Source: Deltaproteobacteria bacterium (GTDB lineage Bacteria; Desulfobacterota; DSM-4660; Desulfatiglandales; HGW-15). From it: 13,266 bases of DNA. Position 1 is the stretch's first letter. Every line of letters starts with the position of its first letter. Under the pieces are notes generated by a model. The model was not told where the DNA came from. It made no database searches and worked only from the letters and a program-made list of their open reading frames with translations. Positions 6,557 to 13,266 of this stretch are shown one piece after another. The DNA is taken from the NCBI GenBank assembly GCA_021737245.1, contig JAIPEI010000051.1, positions 1-13,266 on the forward strand, in the 5' to 3' direction. The position numbers and the translations under genes were made by a program.

Positions 6557-7768
6557 TCAGGCCCCTGCTTCGCGGGTGACCTTCTCCCACGAAGCCTCTT
6601 CCGAACCGGAGGAAGGGGCGTTTCCGATGAGGAAGGCTGCGACGGCCGTGGCCAGCACCAGGAAGACCGCAGTGAGATAGAATGCGTACTGAAGGCCGAA
6701 AAAGTCCATGGCCGCGCCACAGCCGATGGATCCGAGGAGCACGCCTGCGCTCATGGCCATGTTGAAGACCCCCATGACGGCCCCCTGCCCGTAGCGACGC
6801 CCCCCTTCCACGGCCAGCGCCCCCAGGGTGGGCCAGACAAGGGCCTCGCCCATTCCCATCAGGGCGAAAAGCGCGATCAGCGTGGCGAGCCTCCCGGCAA
6901 ACGGCGTCGCGAAGACGGCCCCGCTCACCACAAGGCTCCCGGTCAGCAGCAGCGCAACCCTGTTGTAACGGTCCACCACCTTTCCGAAGGGGTACTGGAA
7001 GGCGGCGTTTACCAGGGTTCGACTGGCTACAACCATCCCCACCTCGATCCCCGTAGCGGCCATGAACCGGGTCATGAGGATGGGCAGAAACGCCATGGTG
7101 GGCACGAGGATGAGCATGGTGGCCATCCTCGAAACCAGCACTCCGACGATCCGGGCGTCCCGGGCCATCTGTCCCAGCGCCGACAGAATGCGCGGGCTTT
7201 CCGGCTGCTCCGAGCCCGCGCTCCTGGGCGGCAGGAACACCCCCACCAGGAGCACGGACAAACCGCTGAACCCGGCCATGGCATAGAAGGCGGAGTTCAT
7301 CCCGAGCGTGTCGAGAAAAAGCCCTCCAATGACGGGCCCCCCGCCCACACCCGAGAACAGGGCGATGTTCAGCATCCCCATGTATCGCCCCTCTTCCCCG
7401 ACAGGGGCCAGATCGCCGATGTAGGCCATGGCGATGGGGATGACCATAGCCGACCCCACGCCGTGAAAAACGCGGATCAGGACGAGGTGCTCCACCGAGG
7501 CGGCCACTGTGTAGGTGATTCCGGCGAGGGCGTAAACGATCAACCCGGCCACCAGGAACCGCTTCCTTCCGTACCGATCCGAAAGACCGCCTACAAAGGG
7601 TTGCAGCACCCCCCGGCTGACCGAAAATCCGGCTACCATCAGGCCCAGCCCGACACCGCTCGCCCCCAGCCGGGTGGCGTAGATGGGCATGAGCGGGGCG
7701 ATGATGCCGATGCCCAGAAGGGCGATGAAGATGGAGGCCAGCAGGGTAAAGAGAATGTTGCGGGGCAT
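6557..7768 (-). CDS. MFS transporter, DHA1-like efflux type
   Basis: This 403-residue protein is strongly hydrophobic with about twelve membrane segments, the usual size for the major facilitator superfamily. The loop between helices 2 and 3 holds motif A, GGLSDRYGRKR, at residues 60-70. A second, weaker copy, GKVVDRYNR, opens the second half. Helix 1 carries GIGIIAPLMPIYA, common in drug:H+ antiporters. A soluble central loop (about 185-205) joins the two halves. The substrate is unknown. The C-terminal tail of about 20 residues is polar. The gene is divergent from the ammonia-lyase homologue and may share control with it, since two palindromes lie between them. The ribosome-binding sequence ahead of the ATG is weak and I found no clear promoter on this strand. 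Confidence 0.9.
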   Translation of the reverse strand: MPRNILFTLLASIFIALLGIGIIAPLMPIYATRLGASGVGLGLMVAGFSVSRGVLQPFVGGLSDRYGRKRFLVAGLIVYALAGITYTVAASVEHLVLIRVFHGVGSAMVIPIAMAYIGDLAPVGEEGRYMGMLNIALFSGVGGGPVIGGLFLDTLGMNSAFYAMAGFSGLSVLLVGVFLPPRSAGSEQPESPRILSALGQMARDARIVGVLVSRMATMLILVPTMAFLPILMTRFMAATGIEVGMVVASRTLVNAAFQYPFGKVVDRYNRVALLLTGSLVVSGAVFATPFAGRLATLIALFALMGMGEALVWPTLGALAVEGGRRYGQGAVMGVFNMAMSAGVLLGSIGCGAAMDFFGLQYAFYLTAVFLVLATAVAAFLIGNAPSSGSEEASWEKVTREAGA

Positions 7769-7835
7769 GAGCGGTCCGTTCTGTTCCGGGATGGAGCGTT
7801 ACACTCGGTTCAAGGCGAAGGGACTACGCTGACAC

Positions 7836-7862
7836 AAGAGGCGCCTCTTTAAAAGGCCTTTT
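7836..7862. promoter_or_regulatory. Two adjacent perfect palindromes, candidate operator
   Basis: AAGAGGCGCCTCTT (7836-7849) is a perfect 14-base palindrome. One base later AAAAGGCCTTTT (7851-7862) is a perfect 12-base palindrome. They lie in the space between the divergent MFS and ammonia-lyase-like genes, just upstream of the promoter of the latter. Such symmetric sites often bind dimeric regulators. No regulator gene is adjacent. Confidence 0.45.
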
Positions 7863-7885
7863 TCCGGCCGCCCGAGCACCGATCA

Positions 7886-7914
7886 TTGATAACGGGCGGA
7901 TCCCGGGCTAGAAT
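7886..7914 (+). promoter_or_regulatory. Sigma-70 promoter of the ammonia-lyase-like gene
   Basis: TTGATA (7886-7891) and TAGAAT (7909-7914) are separated by 17 bases. Each box matches the consensus at five of six positions. The expected start gives a leader of about 90 bases before the ATG at 8010. Confidence 0.7.
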
Positions 7915-8009
7915 CAGGCAATCACACCTGGAACGAAGGATCATCGAGGGAAGCCGCGGATCGGAAACGACTGCTGTGCCGGAGCACCAGCAGAAACGGA
8001 GGAATCGAC

Positions 8010-9593
8010 ATGGATCATGATCGAAAGACAGCGGAGACCGTCGTTCTGGACGGCAGGAGTCTTCGAATCCAGGATCTGGTTGATGCGGCCCGCGGACGGC
8101 GCGACGTGTCTCTGGCTCCCGGCGCCTGGGAACGTATCCGACAGGGGCGATCCGTCGTCGAGAGAATCGTGGCCGAGGGGACCCCGGCCTACGGGATCAC
8201 CACCGGCGTGGGCGCTCAAAAAGATCATCCCGTGGGCCGGGAGCAGATGATCGAATACAACCGCCGCCTTCTGGCCGCCCACGCCACGCGGGTGCCGGGC
8301 CCCACCCTGGAGCCCGAGGTCGTTCGGGCGGCCATGGTGATCCAGGCGAACCTGTTCGCCACCGGCTCGTGCGGTGTCCGTCCCGATCTGGTGCGCCTCA
8401 TCCTGCACCGCTTGAAGGAAGGCCGTCTACCCCGGGTGGACGCGAGCGGCTCGGTCGGGGCCTCCGACCTGGTTCCGCTGGCACAGCTCGCCCTCGGTCT
8501 CCTGGAAGAAACGTTTTCCATCAACGCCAAGGAAGCCCTCTCCCTGATGAACAGCAACGCCGTCAGCCTGGCCCTGGGCTCCTTGAACCTCCATGAGCTC
8601 GACCGCCTTCTCGCTGCCTTCGACCTCTCCGCGGCCATGGCTTTGGAAGGTCTCCGGGGAAACCTGGCTTCGCTCTCGGAACCCGTGGTCCGTTCCCACG
8701 GCCTCCGCGGCCAGGGCGAGGCCGCCGCGCGCATCCGCGGGCTCTTGAGCGGGAGCCGGCTCTGGGAGGCCGGCAGCGCAAGGTTCCTTCAGGATCCCCT
8801 CAGCTTTCGCTGCGTCAGCCAGATTCACGGAGCCGGGCTGCACGCGCTGGAGTGGGCTCGGAACGTGTGGGAGACGGAGCTCAACACCATCACGGACAAC
8901 CCGCTCATCGACCTGGAAAGCGGTACGACCGTCAGCCACGGAAACATGGACTCCACGGTCATGACCATGGTCGCGGACACCATGGGGCAGATTCTCGCCA
9001 AGATCGCGGACCTTTCCGGAGAACGCATGAACAAGCAGCACTGGCCGGCCTTCAGCGGCCTGCCCACCGGGCTGACCGAGGAGCGGGGACGGGCGGTGGG
9101 AGGCGTTCAGTTCCTCAACTTCAGTCACATCGCAGCCTCCCTGATCGCCTCGATCAAGATCTGGGCCCAGCCCCACCTGCTCCACGCCATCGGGCAGCTC
9201 AACGACGGCGTGGAGGACACGGCCGGCCTGGCCCTTCACGCCGTTGCAGACCTCCAGCGTCAGATCGAAGCCGGATGGAAGGTCGCGGCGCTGGAAATGA
9301 TGACCGGGGCCTGGGCCCTCCAACGGCGTGGAATCCCCCAGGACGACCTGGGCGCAGGCGTCGCGGTCGTGGTGCAGGACCTGGTGCCGCGGCTTCCCAT
9401 CGGCCGGGAGGGACAGGGCGAGCCCTTTGACATGGCACCCGTCGTGGATCGGATCCGGAAAGGGGGGCTTCTCGAAGAAGCGTACGCCGCGGCGGGTGGG
9501 TCGCGGCCCCTTTGCTTTTCCCCGCGCGGGCGGGCCGACGGACGCGTCTCGGGCGTCGAGTTTTCTCTTCCATCCGGCACCGGTGCGTTGTAA
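8010..9593 (+). CDS. Divergent histidine/phenylalanine ammonia-lyase superfamily protein with altered MIO motif
   Basis: The 527-residue protein belongs to the MIO-dependent ammonia-lyase/aminomutase superfamily. It shows AYGITTGVG at 60-68 with Tyr61, GSVGAS at 147-152, QDPLSFRC with the conserved Arg, and a VEDTAGLA segment that keeps the Glu of the usual NQEDH motif. Several key points differ from true HutH. The Ala-Ser-Gly triad that cyclises into MIO reads Ala151-Ser152-Asp153, with the Gly missing. About 20 residues between that loop and the conserved Asn (Asn181 in MNSNA, normally INGTQ) are absent. The catalytic Tyr of QDPYS is Leu. An ASG tripeptide does occur at 145-147, just before the usual site. 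It may be a distinct subfamily or a non-lyase. The ATG follows a GGAGGA site. No hutU or hutI is near. Confidence 0.8.
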   Translation: MDHDRKTAETVVLDGRSLRIQDLVDAARGRRDVSLAPGAWERIRQGRSVVERIVAEGTPAYGITTGVGAQKDHPVGREQMIEYNRRLLAAHATRVPGPTLEPEVVRAAMVIQANLFATGSCGVRPDLVRLILHRLKEGRLPRVDASGSVGASDLVPLAQLALGLLEETFSINAKEALSLMNSNAVSLALGSLNLHELDRLLAAFDLSAAMALEGLRGNLASLSEPVVRSHGLRGQGEAAARIRGLLSGSRLWEAGSARFLQDPLSFRCVSQIHGAGLHALEWARNVWETELNTITDNPLIDLESGTTVSHGNMDSTVMTMVADTMGQILAKIADLSGERMNKQHWPAFSGLPTGLTEERGRAVGGVQFLNFSHIAASLIASIKIWAQPHLLHAIGQLNDGVEDTAGLALHAVADLQRQIEAGWKVAALEMMTGAWALQRRGIPQDDLGAGVAVVVQDLVPRLPIGREGQGEPFDMAPVVDRIRKGGLLEEAYAAAGGSRPLCFSPRGRADGRVSGVEFSLPSGTGAL

Positions 9594-9626
9594 GGTTTCA
9601 TCGGTCCGGCGACACGGGATGAAACC
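9594..9626 (+). other. Nine-pair inverted repeat directly after the ammonia-lyase-like gene
   Basis: GGTTTCATC (9594-9602) and GATGAAACC (9618-9626) are perfect inverted copies around a 15-base loop, beginning at the first base after the TAA stop. A GC-rich CCGGC/GCCGG repeat follows at once. There is no T run, so it is not a standard intrinsic terminator. It may protect the 3' end of the mRNA or reduce read-through into proA. Confidence 0.45.
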
Positions 9627-9710
9627 GGCCGCGCCGGATCATGCGGCAGTCAGCCGGAGCGGCGGCCGCTTCGTCACCATTCGATTCGAAAGAGAGGGAG
9701 GTTTTTTCTC

Positions 9711-10994
9711 GTGGGCATGCACGAAACAGCAGCCAGGGCCAAGGAGGCGGCCATCCGCCTGGCAGCGGTCAAGGGCGACGTGAAAGACCGGGCCATCGCC
9801 GAGATCGCCCGGTCCCTCGAGCGGAATGCCGGGGAGATCGTGGAAGCAAACCGTTCGGACCTCGAACGGTCGGAACGCGAGCGGTTGGCACCGCCGCTCC
9901 TCAAGAGGCTTCGCTTCGACGAGGCCAAGATCGCCGAGGCCTGCCGGGGCCTGGAGAGCCTGGCCGGCCTGGACGATCCCGTGGGCAGGACCCTCCGGGC
10001 CGTGGAGCTGGATAAGGGGCTGGAGCTATTTCAGGTGACCTGCCCCATCGGGGTCATCGGCGTCATCTTCGAGTCCCGGCCCGACGCGCTCGTACAGATC
10101 TCCTCGCTCTGCCTCAAGAGCGGGAACGCGGTCCTTCTCAAAGGGGGAAGCGAGGCGTCCGAGACCAATCGGATCCTGGCGGGGCTCATTGCAGATGCGA
10201 GCCTCGGGGCGGGGATTCCCGAAGGCTGGGTGGGGCTTCTGGAGACCCGGGAGGACGTCGCCGGCATGCTGTCCATGGACGAGCAGATCGACCTGATCGT
10301 TCCCAGGGGCAGCAACGCATTCGTCCGCCACATCATGTCCAACACGAACATTCCCGTGCTCGGGCATGCCGACGGGATCTGCCACGTCTTCGTGGACAGG
10401 GAAGCCGACCCGGATCAGGCCCTGCGGATCACCGTGGACAGCAAATGCCAGTACGTGGCCGTCTGCAATGCGGCCGAGACCCTCCTGGTGCATGCGGGAA
10501 TCGCGCCCACGTTCCTGCCCATGGCCCGAAAGGCGCTCGAAGCGAAGGGGGTGGAGATCCGCGGTTGCGAACGGACCCGGGAGATCATCGACGCGGTGCC
10601 TGCGACGGAGGAAGACTGGCGCACCGAGTATCTGGACCTGATCCTGTCCGTCCGGGTGGTGGACAGCCTGGACCAGGCCGTCGAGCACATCAACCGGTAC
10701 GGGTCCGGCCACACGGACGTGGTGGTGACCGTCGACCGCGAGCGCGGGGTCCGGTTCATGGACCGGGTGGACTCCGCGGACGTGTTTCTCAACTGCAGCA
10801 CCCGGTTCAGCGACGGTTTCCGCTACGGTCTCGGGGCCGAGGTGGGGATCAGCACGAACAAGATCCACGCACGCGGACCCGTGGGTCTGGAAGGGCTCGT
10901 GATTTACAAGTGGCGCCTTTTCGGGGACGGGCAGATCGTGGCCGACTACTCGGGGGAGGGTGCACGGCGCTTTACGCACAAAACCATCGGGTGA
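9711..10994 (+). CDS. proA: Gamma-glutamyl phosphate reductase
   Basis: ProA reduces gamma-glutamyl phosphate with NADPH to glutamate semialdehyde, the second step of proline synthesis from glutamate. The 427-residue protein has the family's features: GVIFESRPD, LLKGGSEA, VPRGSN, HADGICH and the catalytic Cys252 in VAVCNAAETLLVH, then GAEVGISTNKIHARGPVGLEGL near the end. E. coli ProA has 417 residues. I chose the GTG at 9711, giving MGMHETAA, because a GGGAGG site ends about nine bases before it; the ATG two codons later would have wider spacing. The 117-bp gap upstream contains the inverted repeat after the lyase-like gene. proB, the partner kinase gene, is not in the window. Confidence 0.95.
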   Translation: MGMHETAARAKEAAIRLAAVKGDVKDRAIAEIARSLERNAGEIVEANRSDLERSERERLAPPLLKRLRFDEAKIAEACRGLESLAGLDDPVGRTLRAVELDKGLELFQVTCPIGVIGVIFESRPDALVQISSLCLKSGNAVLLKGGSEASETNRILAGLIADASLGAGIPEGWVGLLETREDVAGMLSMDEQIDLIVPRGSNAFVRHIMSNTNIPVLGHADGICHVFVDREADPDQALRITVDSKCQYVAVCNAAETLLVHAGIAPTFLPMARKALEAKGVEIRGCERTREIIDAVPATEEDWRTEYLDLILSVRVVDSLDQAVEHINRYGSGHTDVVVTVDRERGVRFMDRVDSADVFLNCSTRFSDGFRYGLGAEVGISTNKIHARGPVGLEGLVIYKWRLFGDGQIVADYSGEGARRFTHKTIG

Positions 10995-11024
10995 TGCAGC
11001 TTTACAGGCGTTTCAGTCAGGCTC

Positions 11025-11191
11025 CTATCCCGCCACGCCCCAGCGCTCGAGCTTGTTGAATGCATCCTCTGCGGCCCCGCGCAGGGTGTCCAGAGATAGG
11101 GGTTGGTGAAGACGTCGTCGAACCCGGCCTTCCGGCTCGGGCAGTCCCCTCCCGCCATTGGCCGGATGATCCGGGGGCCATCCGGGAGAGT
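11025..11191 (-). pseudogene. Relic of the C-terminal end of a response-regulator receiver domain
   Basis: On the reverse strand one frame reads TLPDGPRIIRPMAGGD, then KAGFDDVFTNP. After a shift at the run of C at 11102-11099 the next frame reads LSLDTLRGAAEDAFNKLE and ends at a TAG (11027-11025). Joined, this resembles the last third of a receiver domain, where GFDDVFTKP precedes the final helix. The conserved Lys of the KP pair is Asn here. One missing base in the C run would restore the frame. There is no start signal and nothing receiver-like further upstream, because the DUF1285-like gene occupies that space. I infer a decayed remnant; chance similarity is possible. Confidence 0.42.
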
Positions 11192-11217
11192 GCAAAGGGT
11201 CGGTTCATGGAAAGATG

Positions 11218-11240
11218 CGGCTCCTTACGGAGCCGGCTCC
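11218..11240 (-). terminator. Hairpin over the stop codon of the DUF1285-like gene
   Basis: CGGCTCC (11218-11224) pairs with GGAGCCG (11229-11235) around the TTAC that contains the stop codon. The overlapping GGAGCCGGCTCC (11229-11240) is itself a perfect 12-base palindrome. On the reverse strand the stem is followed only by CATCTTTCC, a poor T run. It may be a weak terminator. Confidence 0.3.
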
Positions 11241-11710
11241 CGGGGCTCCTCGGGAATGCGGTAGCGCCTTCCGCGCACACGCACGAACGTGCTCTCATCC
11301 CCGTCGAACTCCAGGAGATCGGCCATCCGCACCAGAGCGTTCTCTGTGAATCGCACACGATGCTCTCCCAGCCGCGTGTAGAGAACGTCGTCTCGAATGA
11401 ACAGCTTGCGCGGCCTGAGCGGCTCGCGGCGTCCCGTGTTCAGTACCAGGACCACGTCGTCCCCTTTGATCACGTCGAAGACGAAAAGGGCCGTGTCCTC
11501 GCAGGGAAAGTAGACCTTTTCGCGGATGCCGGCATGGTCCTGAACCAGGTGGTAGCCGTGCTCGTCCTTTCGAATGCACGAGTGGAAGTAAGCGATGATG
11601 CGGGGATTCTCGAACCGCCCCTGCTCCACGTGCTGCCAGTGACCGCGTGCATCCAGGCCGAACACGGCCTGCTCCCTGGGAATGATCCGTTCCTTGCGCT
11701 TCTTGCCCAA
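11225..11710 (-). CDS. DUF1285-like protein of unknown function
   Basis: The protein of about 161 residues has a pattern like DUF1285 proteins: a short basic start (GKKRKER), then FGLDARGHWQH, a helix with IIAYFHSCIRKDEHGYHL, and YFPCEDTALFV, where the family usually has a 'VEDTPFV' motif. It ends VRVRGRRYRIPEEP. The family's function is unknown. There is no ATG in frame. The TTG at 11710-11708 has a GGGGAGG sequence five bases upstream and is my choice. A second TTG at 11749-11747 overlaps the stop of the upstream membrane-protein gene as TTGA and would add 13 residues. Either way the two genes look like an operon. A cytoplasmic location is likely because no signal or membrane segment is visible. 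Confidence 0.62.
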   Translation of the reverse strand: MGKKRKERIIPREQAVFGLDARGHWQHVEQGRFENPRIIAYFHSCIRKDEHGYHLVQDHAGIREKVYFPCEDTALFVFDVIKGDDVVLVLNTGRREPLRPRKLFIRDDVLYTRLGEHRVRFTENALVRMADLLEFDGDESTFVRVRGRRYRIPEEPREPAP

Positions 11711-11745
11711 GCCATCCTCCCCGGGCTCCTGTGAGCCGGCCCCGG

Positions 11746-12663
11746 TCAACCCGCTCCGGCACGGCCCGCTGCGAGCCGGGCGGGGGTGCGGAAAAGGGCT
11801 CCTGCGAGCCTCGCAAGCCCCCAGAGCACAATCAGCGGAAGGACGATCGTCTGCAGAAGGAACACGATCATCAGGCTGGTGATGTGATCGATTCCCGCCT
11901 CCACCGTATCCTGGAGCGCGTCCAGCCTGGCCTGGATGTTCAGGGTCTCGCGTGTTCCCTCGTACTTCCTCCGCAGCTGGTCCAGCAGACCGTCGTTTTG
12001 AACTGCCTCGCCCTCGGGTTGGACGATCGGCCTGCGGACCTTTCCCCGGATCACCTCCAGGTTCTCTGTGGATTCCGTGTACCGGTCGGCCAGGAAGGCG
12101 TTGTAGATCGCCTGGCCCGTCACGCCGACGACAGGGATGCAGAACCGGACCACCACCGAGACGATGAGGAGCCGAACGGCCAGGGAGTTCAGGCCCGCCC
12201 CGCCGGCCCGCGGGATCCAGAGCCCTGCAAGGAGCAGGACCATGGAGACCGATACGAGCACGCGAAAACCGATCCAGGCTCCGATCTCCATGAGGACGCT
12301 CTGGATGCCCAGGGACACCGTGCTGAGAAGCATGACCCATGAAAACCGCTCGATCAGGTCGTTGATGGGATCGAGCACTTCGCCCACGGAGAGGCTCAAC
12401 CCCATGCCGGCCGGTGACACGGCGAGCTCCGTACCCTGGACGGTGGAGATGGCCGCGTTGAGCATGCGGGCGACCGCGTAGGTGGCCAGGGCCTTTTTCA
12501 CCGCCCCGTCATAGTAGGCCGACGCATCCGTGTCCAGGCGGGAGATGGGCGTGCGTGCGGCGAGGCCGTCCAGACCGGCCGTGACGGAAAGGAGGGCCAC
12601 GACGATGGCGAGCCCGCTCAGCAGGAGCTTCTTGTTCACTGGCGACAGGGAGGGTGGATTCAT
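11746..12663 (-). CDS. Five-helix membrane protein of unknown function
   Basis: I do not recognise this 305-residue protein. Hydrophobic segments lie at about 13-31, 109-128, 132-150, 161-185 and 261-285. Residues 32-108 form a polar stretch, probably outside the cytoplasm, with YYDGAVKKALATYAVARMLNAAIS and DPINDLIERFSWVMLLS. Residues 190-255 are charged and partly coiled-coil-like (LLDQLRRKYEGTRETLNIQARLDALQ is abbreviated here to its LRRKYEGTRETLN core). The end is Ala/Gly/Arg rich. The DUF1285-like gene follows with stop/start contact. A function cannot be inferred; the paired long soluble loops suggest a scaffold or sensor rather than a transporter. Confidence 0.7.
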   Translation of the reverse strand: MNPPSLSPVNKKLLLSGLAIVVALLSVTAGLDGLAARTPISRLDTDASAYYDGAVKKALATYAVARMLNAAISTVQGTELAVSPAGMGLSLSVGEVLDPINDLIERFSWVMLLSTVSLGIQSVLMEIGAWIGFRVLVSVSMVLLLAGLWIPRAGGAGLNSLAVRLLIVSVVVRFCIPVVGVTGQAIYNAFLADRYTESTENLEVIRGKVRRPIVQPEGEAVQNDGLLDQLRRKYEGTRETLNIQARLDALQDTVEAGIDHITSLMIVFLLQTIVLPLIVLWGLARLAGALFRTPARLAAGRAGAG

Positions 12664-12698
12664 GGCCGATCCCGCTCGATGGATGGGTTCCTCCGCCC

Positions 12699-12727
12699 AT
12701 CATGACGGTTCCGGATGGTCGCGGCAA
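12699..12727 (-). promoter_or_regulatory. Candidate promoter of the membrane-protein gene
   Basis: On the reverse strand TTGCCG (12727-12722) and CATGAT (12704-12699) are 17 bases apart. Each matches the consensus at four of six bases. The site is about 36 bases upstream of the ATG at 12663. Confidence 0.35.
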
Positions 12728-12758
12728 GGGATTTTCCTTTTCCGGCAGGCGTTCGCCC

Positions 12759-12787
12759 TTTTCATGCAGACCCGTTTCGTTTATCCT
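12759..12787 (+). promoter_or_regulatory. Candidate promoter of the YcgN-like gene
   Basis: TTTTCA (12759-12764) and TATCCT (12782-12787) are separated by 17 bases, each matching the consensus at four of six positions. It is the best pair in the 191-bp space between the divergent genes. Confidence 0.35.
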
Positions 12788-12854
12788 GGCAGGCACGTCC
12801 ATTGCGGCGCCGCCCGCCGGCGCGGTGAGCCGCCACCTCCTGCGAGCCGATATC

Positions 12855-13266
12855 GTGGAACGGAAAAGCCCGCCCTTTTGGAAAAGCAAGCCTCTGGAGC
12901 TGATGTCTCCGGAGGAGTGGGAGTCCATCTGCGACAGATGCGGAAACTGCTGCCTGGAGAAGCTCGAGGACCGGGAGAGCGGAGAGGTGCGGGTGATCCC
13001 GGTGGCGTGCGAGTACCTCGACACCGCCACGGCCCGCTGCCTGGTTTACGCCGACCGAACGCTGGTCAGCGGGGACTGCATCAACCTTACCCCGGAGACC
13101 CTTCAGGAAATCGACTGGCTTCCCGAAACCTGCGCCTACAGGCTGCTGACCGAAGGCCGCGACCTTCCCTGGTGGCATCCGCTGGTCTCGGGAGACCCGA
13201 GGACCGTGCACGATGCCGGCATCTCCGTGCGGGACCGCGTCCTGCCGGGGAGACACATCCACCCCG
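12855..13266 (+). CDS. YcgN/UPF0260-family cysteine cluster protein (3' end missing)
   Basis: The reading frame is open to the right edge and gives about 137 residues of a protein near 150 in the family. It begins VERKSPPFWKSKPLELMS. The hallmark is EEWESICDRCGNCCLEKL with Cys26, Cys29, Cys32 and Cys33, followed by ACEYLD, ARCLVY, GDCINL and PETCAYRLL. Such spaced cysteines suggest bound zinc or an iron-sulfur cluster, but the function of YcgN proteins is not known. No ATG is in frame ahead of the motif. GTG at 12855 gives an N-terminus of the usual length; GTG at 12825 would add ten residues. Neither has a good ribosome-binding sequence, so the start is uncertain. Confidence 0.82.
   Translation, partial: MERKSPPFWKSKPLELMSPEEWESICDRCGNCCLEKLEDRESGEVRVIPVACEYLDTATARCLVYADRTLVSGDCINLTPETLQEIDWLPETCAYRLLTEGRDLPWWHPLVSGDPRTVHDAGISVRDRVLPGRHIHP

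Noticed and set aside
7851..7870. AAAAGGCCTTTTT as an intrinsic terminator
   Set aside because: The stem would have no loop, and no gene ends nearby on either strand; a DNA-level palindrome is the simpler reading.
8427..9323. Reverse reading frame opposite the ammonia-lyase-like gene
   Set aside because: It is a GC-bias shadow of a clearly homologous forward protein and has no motif of its own.
11731..12342. Forward reading frame opposite the membrane-protein gene
   Set aside because: It is polar, repetitive D/Q/H/R-rich text without a ribosome site, typical of an antisense shadow of a hydrophobic gene.
1..13266. CRISPR array, insertion sequence, phage or plasmid module
   Set aside because: I saw no spaced repeats, transposase, integrase, replication or defence genes, and base composition looks uniform through the coding parts.

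Overview
The window is about 13.3 kb of dense, GC-rich chromosomal DNA. Gene content, codon use and protein style suggest a Desulfobacterota ("deltaproteobacterial") genome. The pointers are a GcvH-like lipoyl protein next to a two-domain lipoate ligase and a radical SAM enzyme, an iron-type ChaN lipoprotein, and a YcgN-type cysteine cluster protein. The taxonomic call is inference; no rRNA or unambiguous marker is present. I see no mobile element, CRISPR array, integrase or rRNA.

Layout. 1-316 (-): 5' part of a GNAT acetyltransferase that runs off the left edge. 468-3263 (+): tightly overlapping ChaN-like lipoprotein, zinc-ribbon NUDIX hydrolase and HisD-type dehydrogenase. After a 148-bp gap, 3412-6006 (+) is a lipoylation cassette: an H-protein-like lipoyl carrier, a lipoate-protein ligase with its accessory domain, and a radical SAM protein that could be a LipS1/LipS2-type lipoyl synthase subunit. 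6063-6299 (+): tRNA-Lys(TTT) and tRNA-Glu(TTC) behind their own promoter. 6300-6556 holds no gene I can support. 6557-7768 (-): an MFS transporter, divergent from 8010-9593 (+), an odd member of the histidine/phenylalanine ammonia-lyase (MIO) superfamily. The 241-bp region between them carries a good promoter and two adjacent perfect palindromes. 9711-10994 (+): proA. 11025-11191 (-): an apparent decayed end of a response-regulator receiver domain. 11225-12663 (-): a five-helix membrane protein of unknown function followed, with stop/start contact, by a DUF1285-like protein. 12855 to the right edge (+): a YcgN-family cysteine cluster protein.

How the genes work together. The clearest unit is the lipoyl cassette. 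The ligase would load octanoate or lipoate on Lys69 of the carrier, and the radical SAM enzyme would take part in sulfur insertion on the bound chain. The carrier sequence around that lysine (QSRKWIGK) differs from glycine-cleavage H proteins and resembles lipoate-binding proteins of sulfur metabolism, so a role outside glycine cleavage is plausible. The other notable item is the ammonia-lyase homologue: it lacks the Gly of the Ala-Ser-Gly triad that forms the MIO electrophile, has lost about 20 residues after it, and stands alone without hut genes. ProA (proline synthesis) and the HisD-type enzyme (histidine synthesis or a related oxidation) are separated from the rest of their usual pathways.
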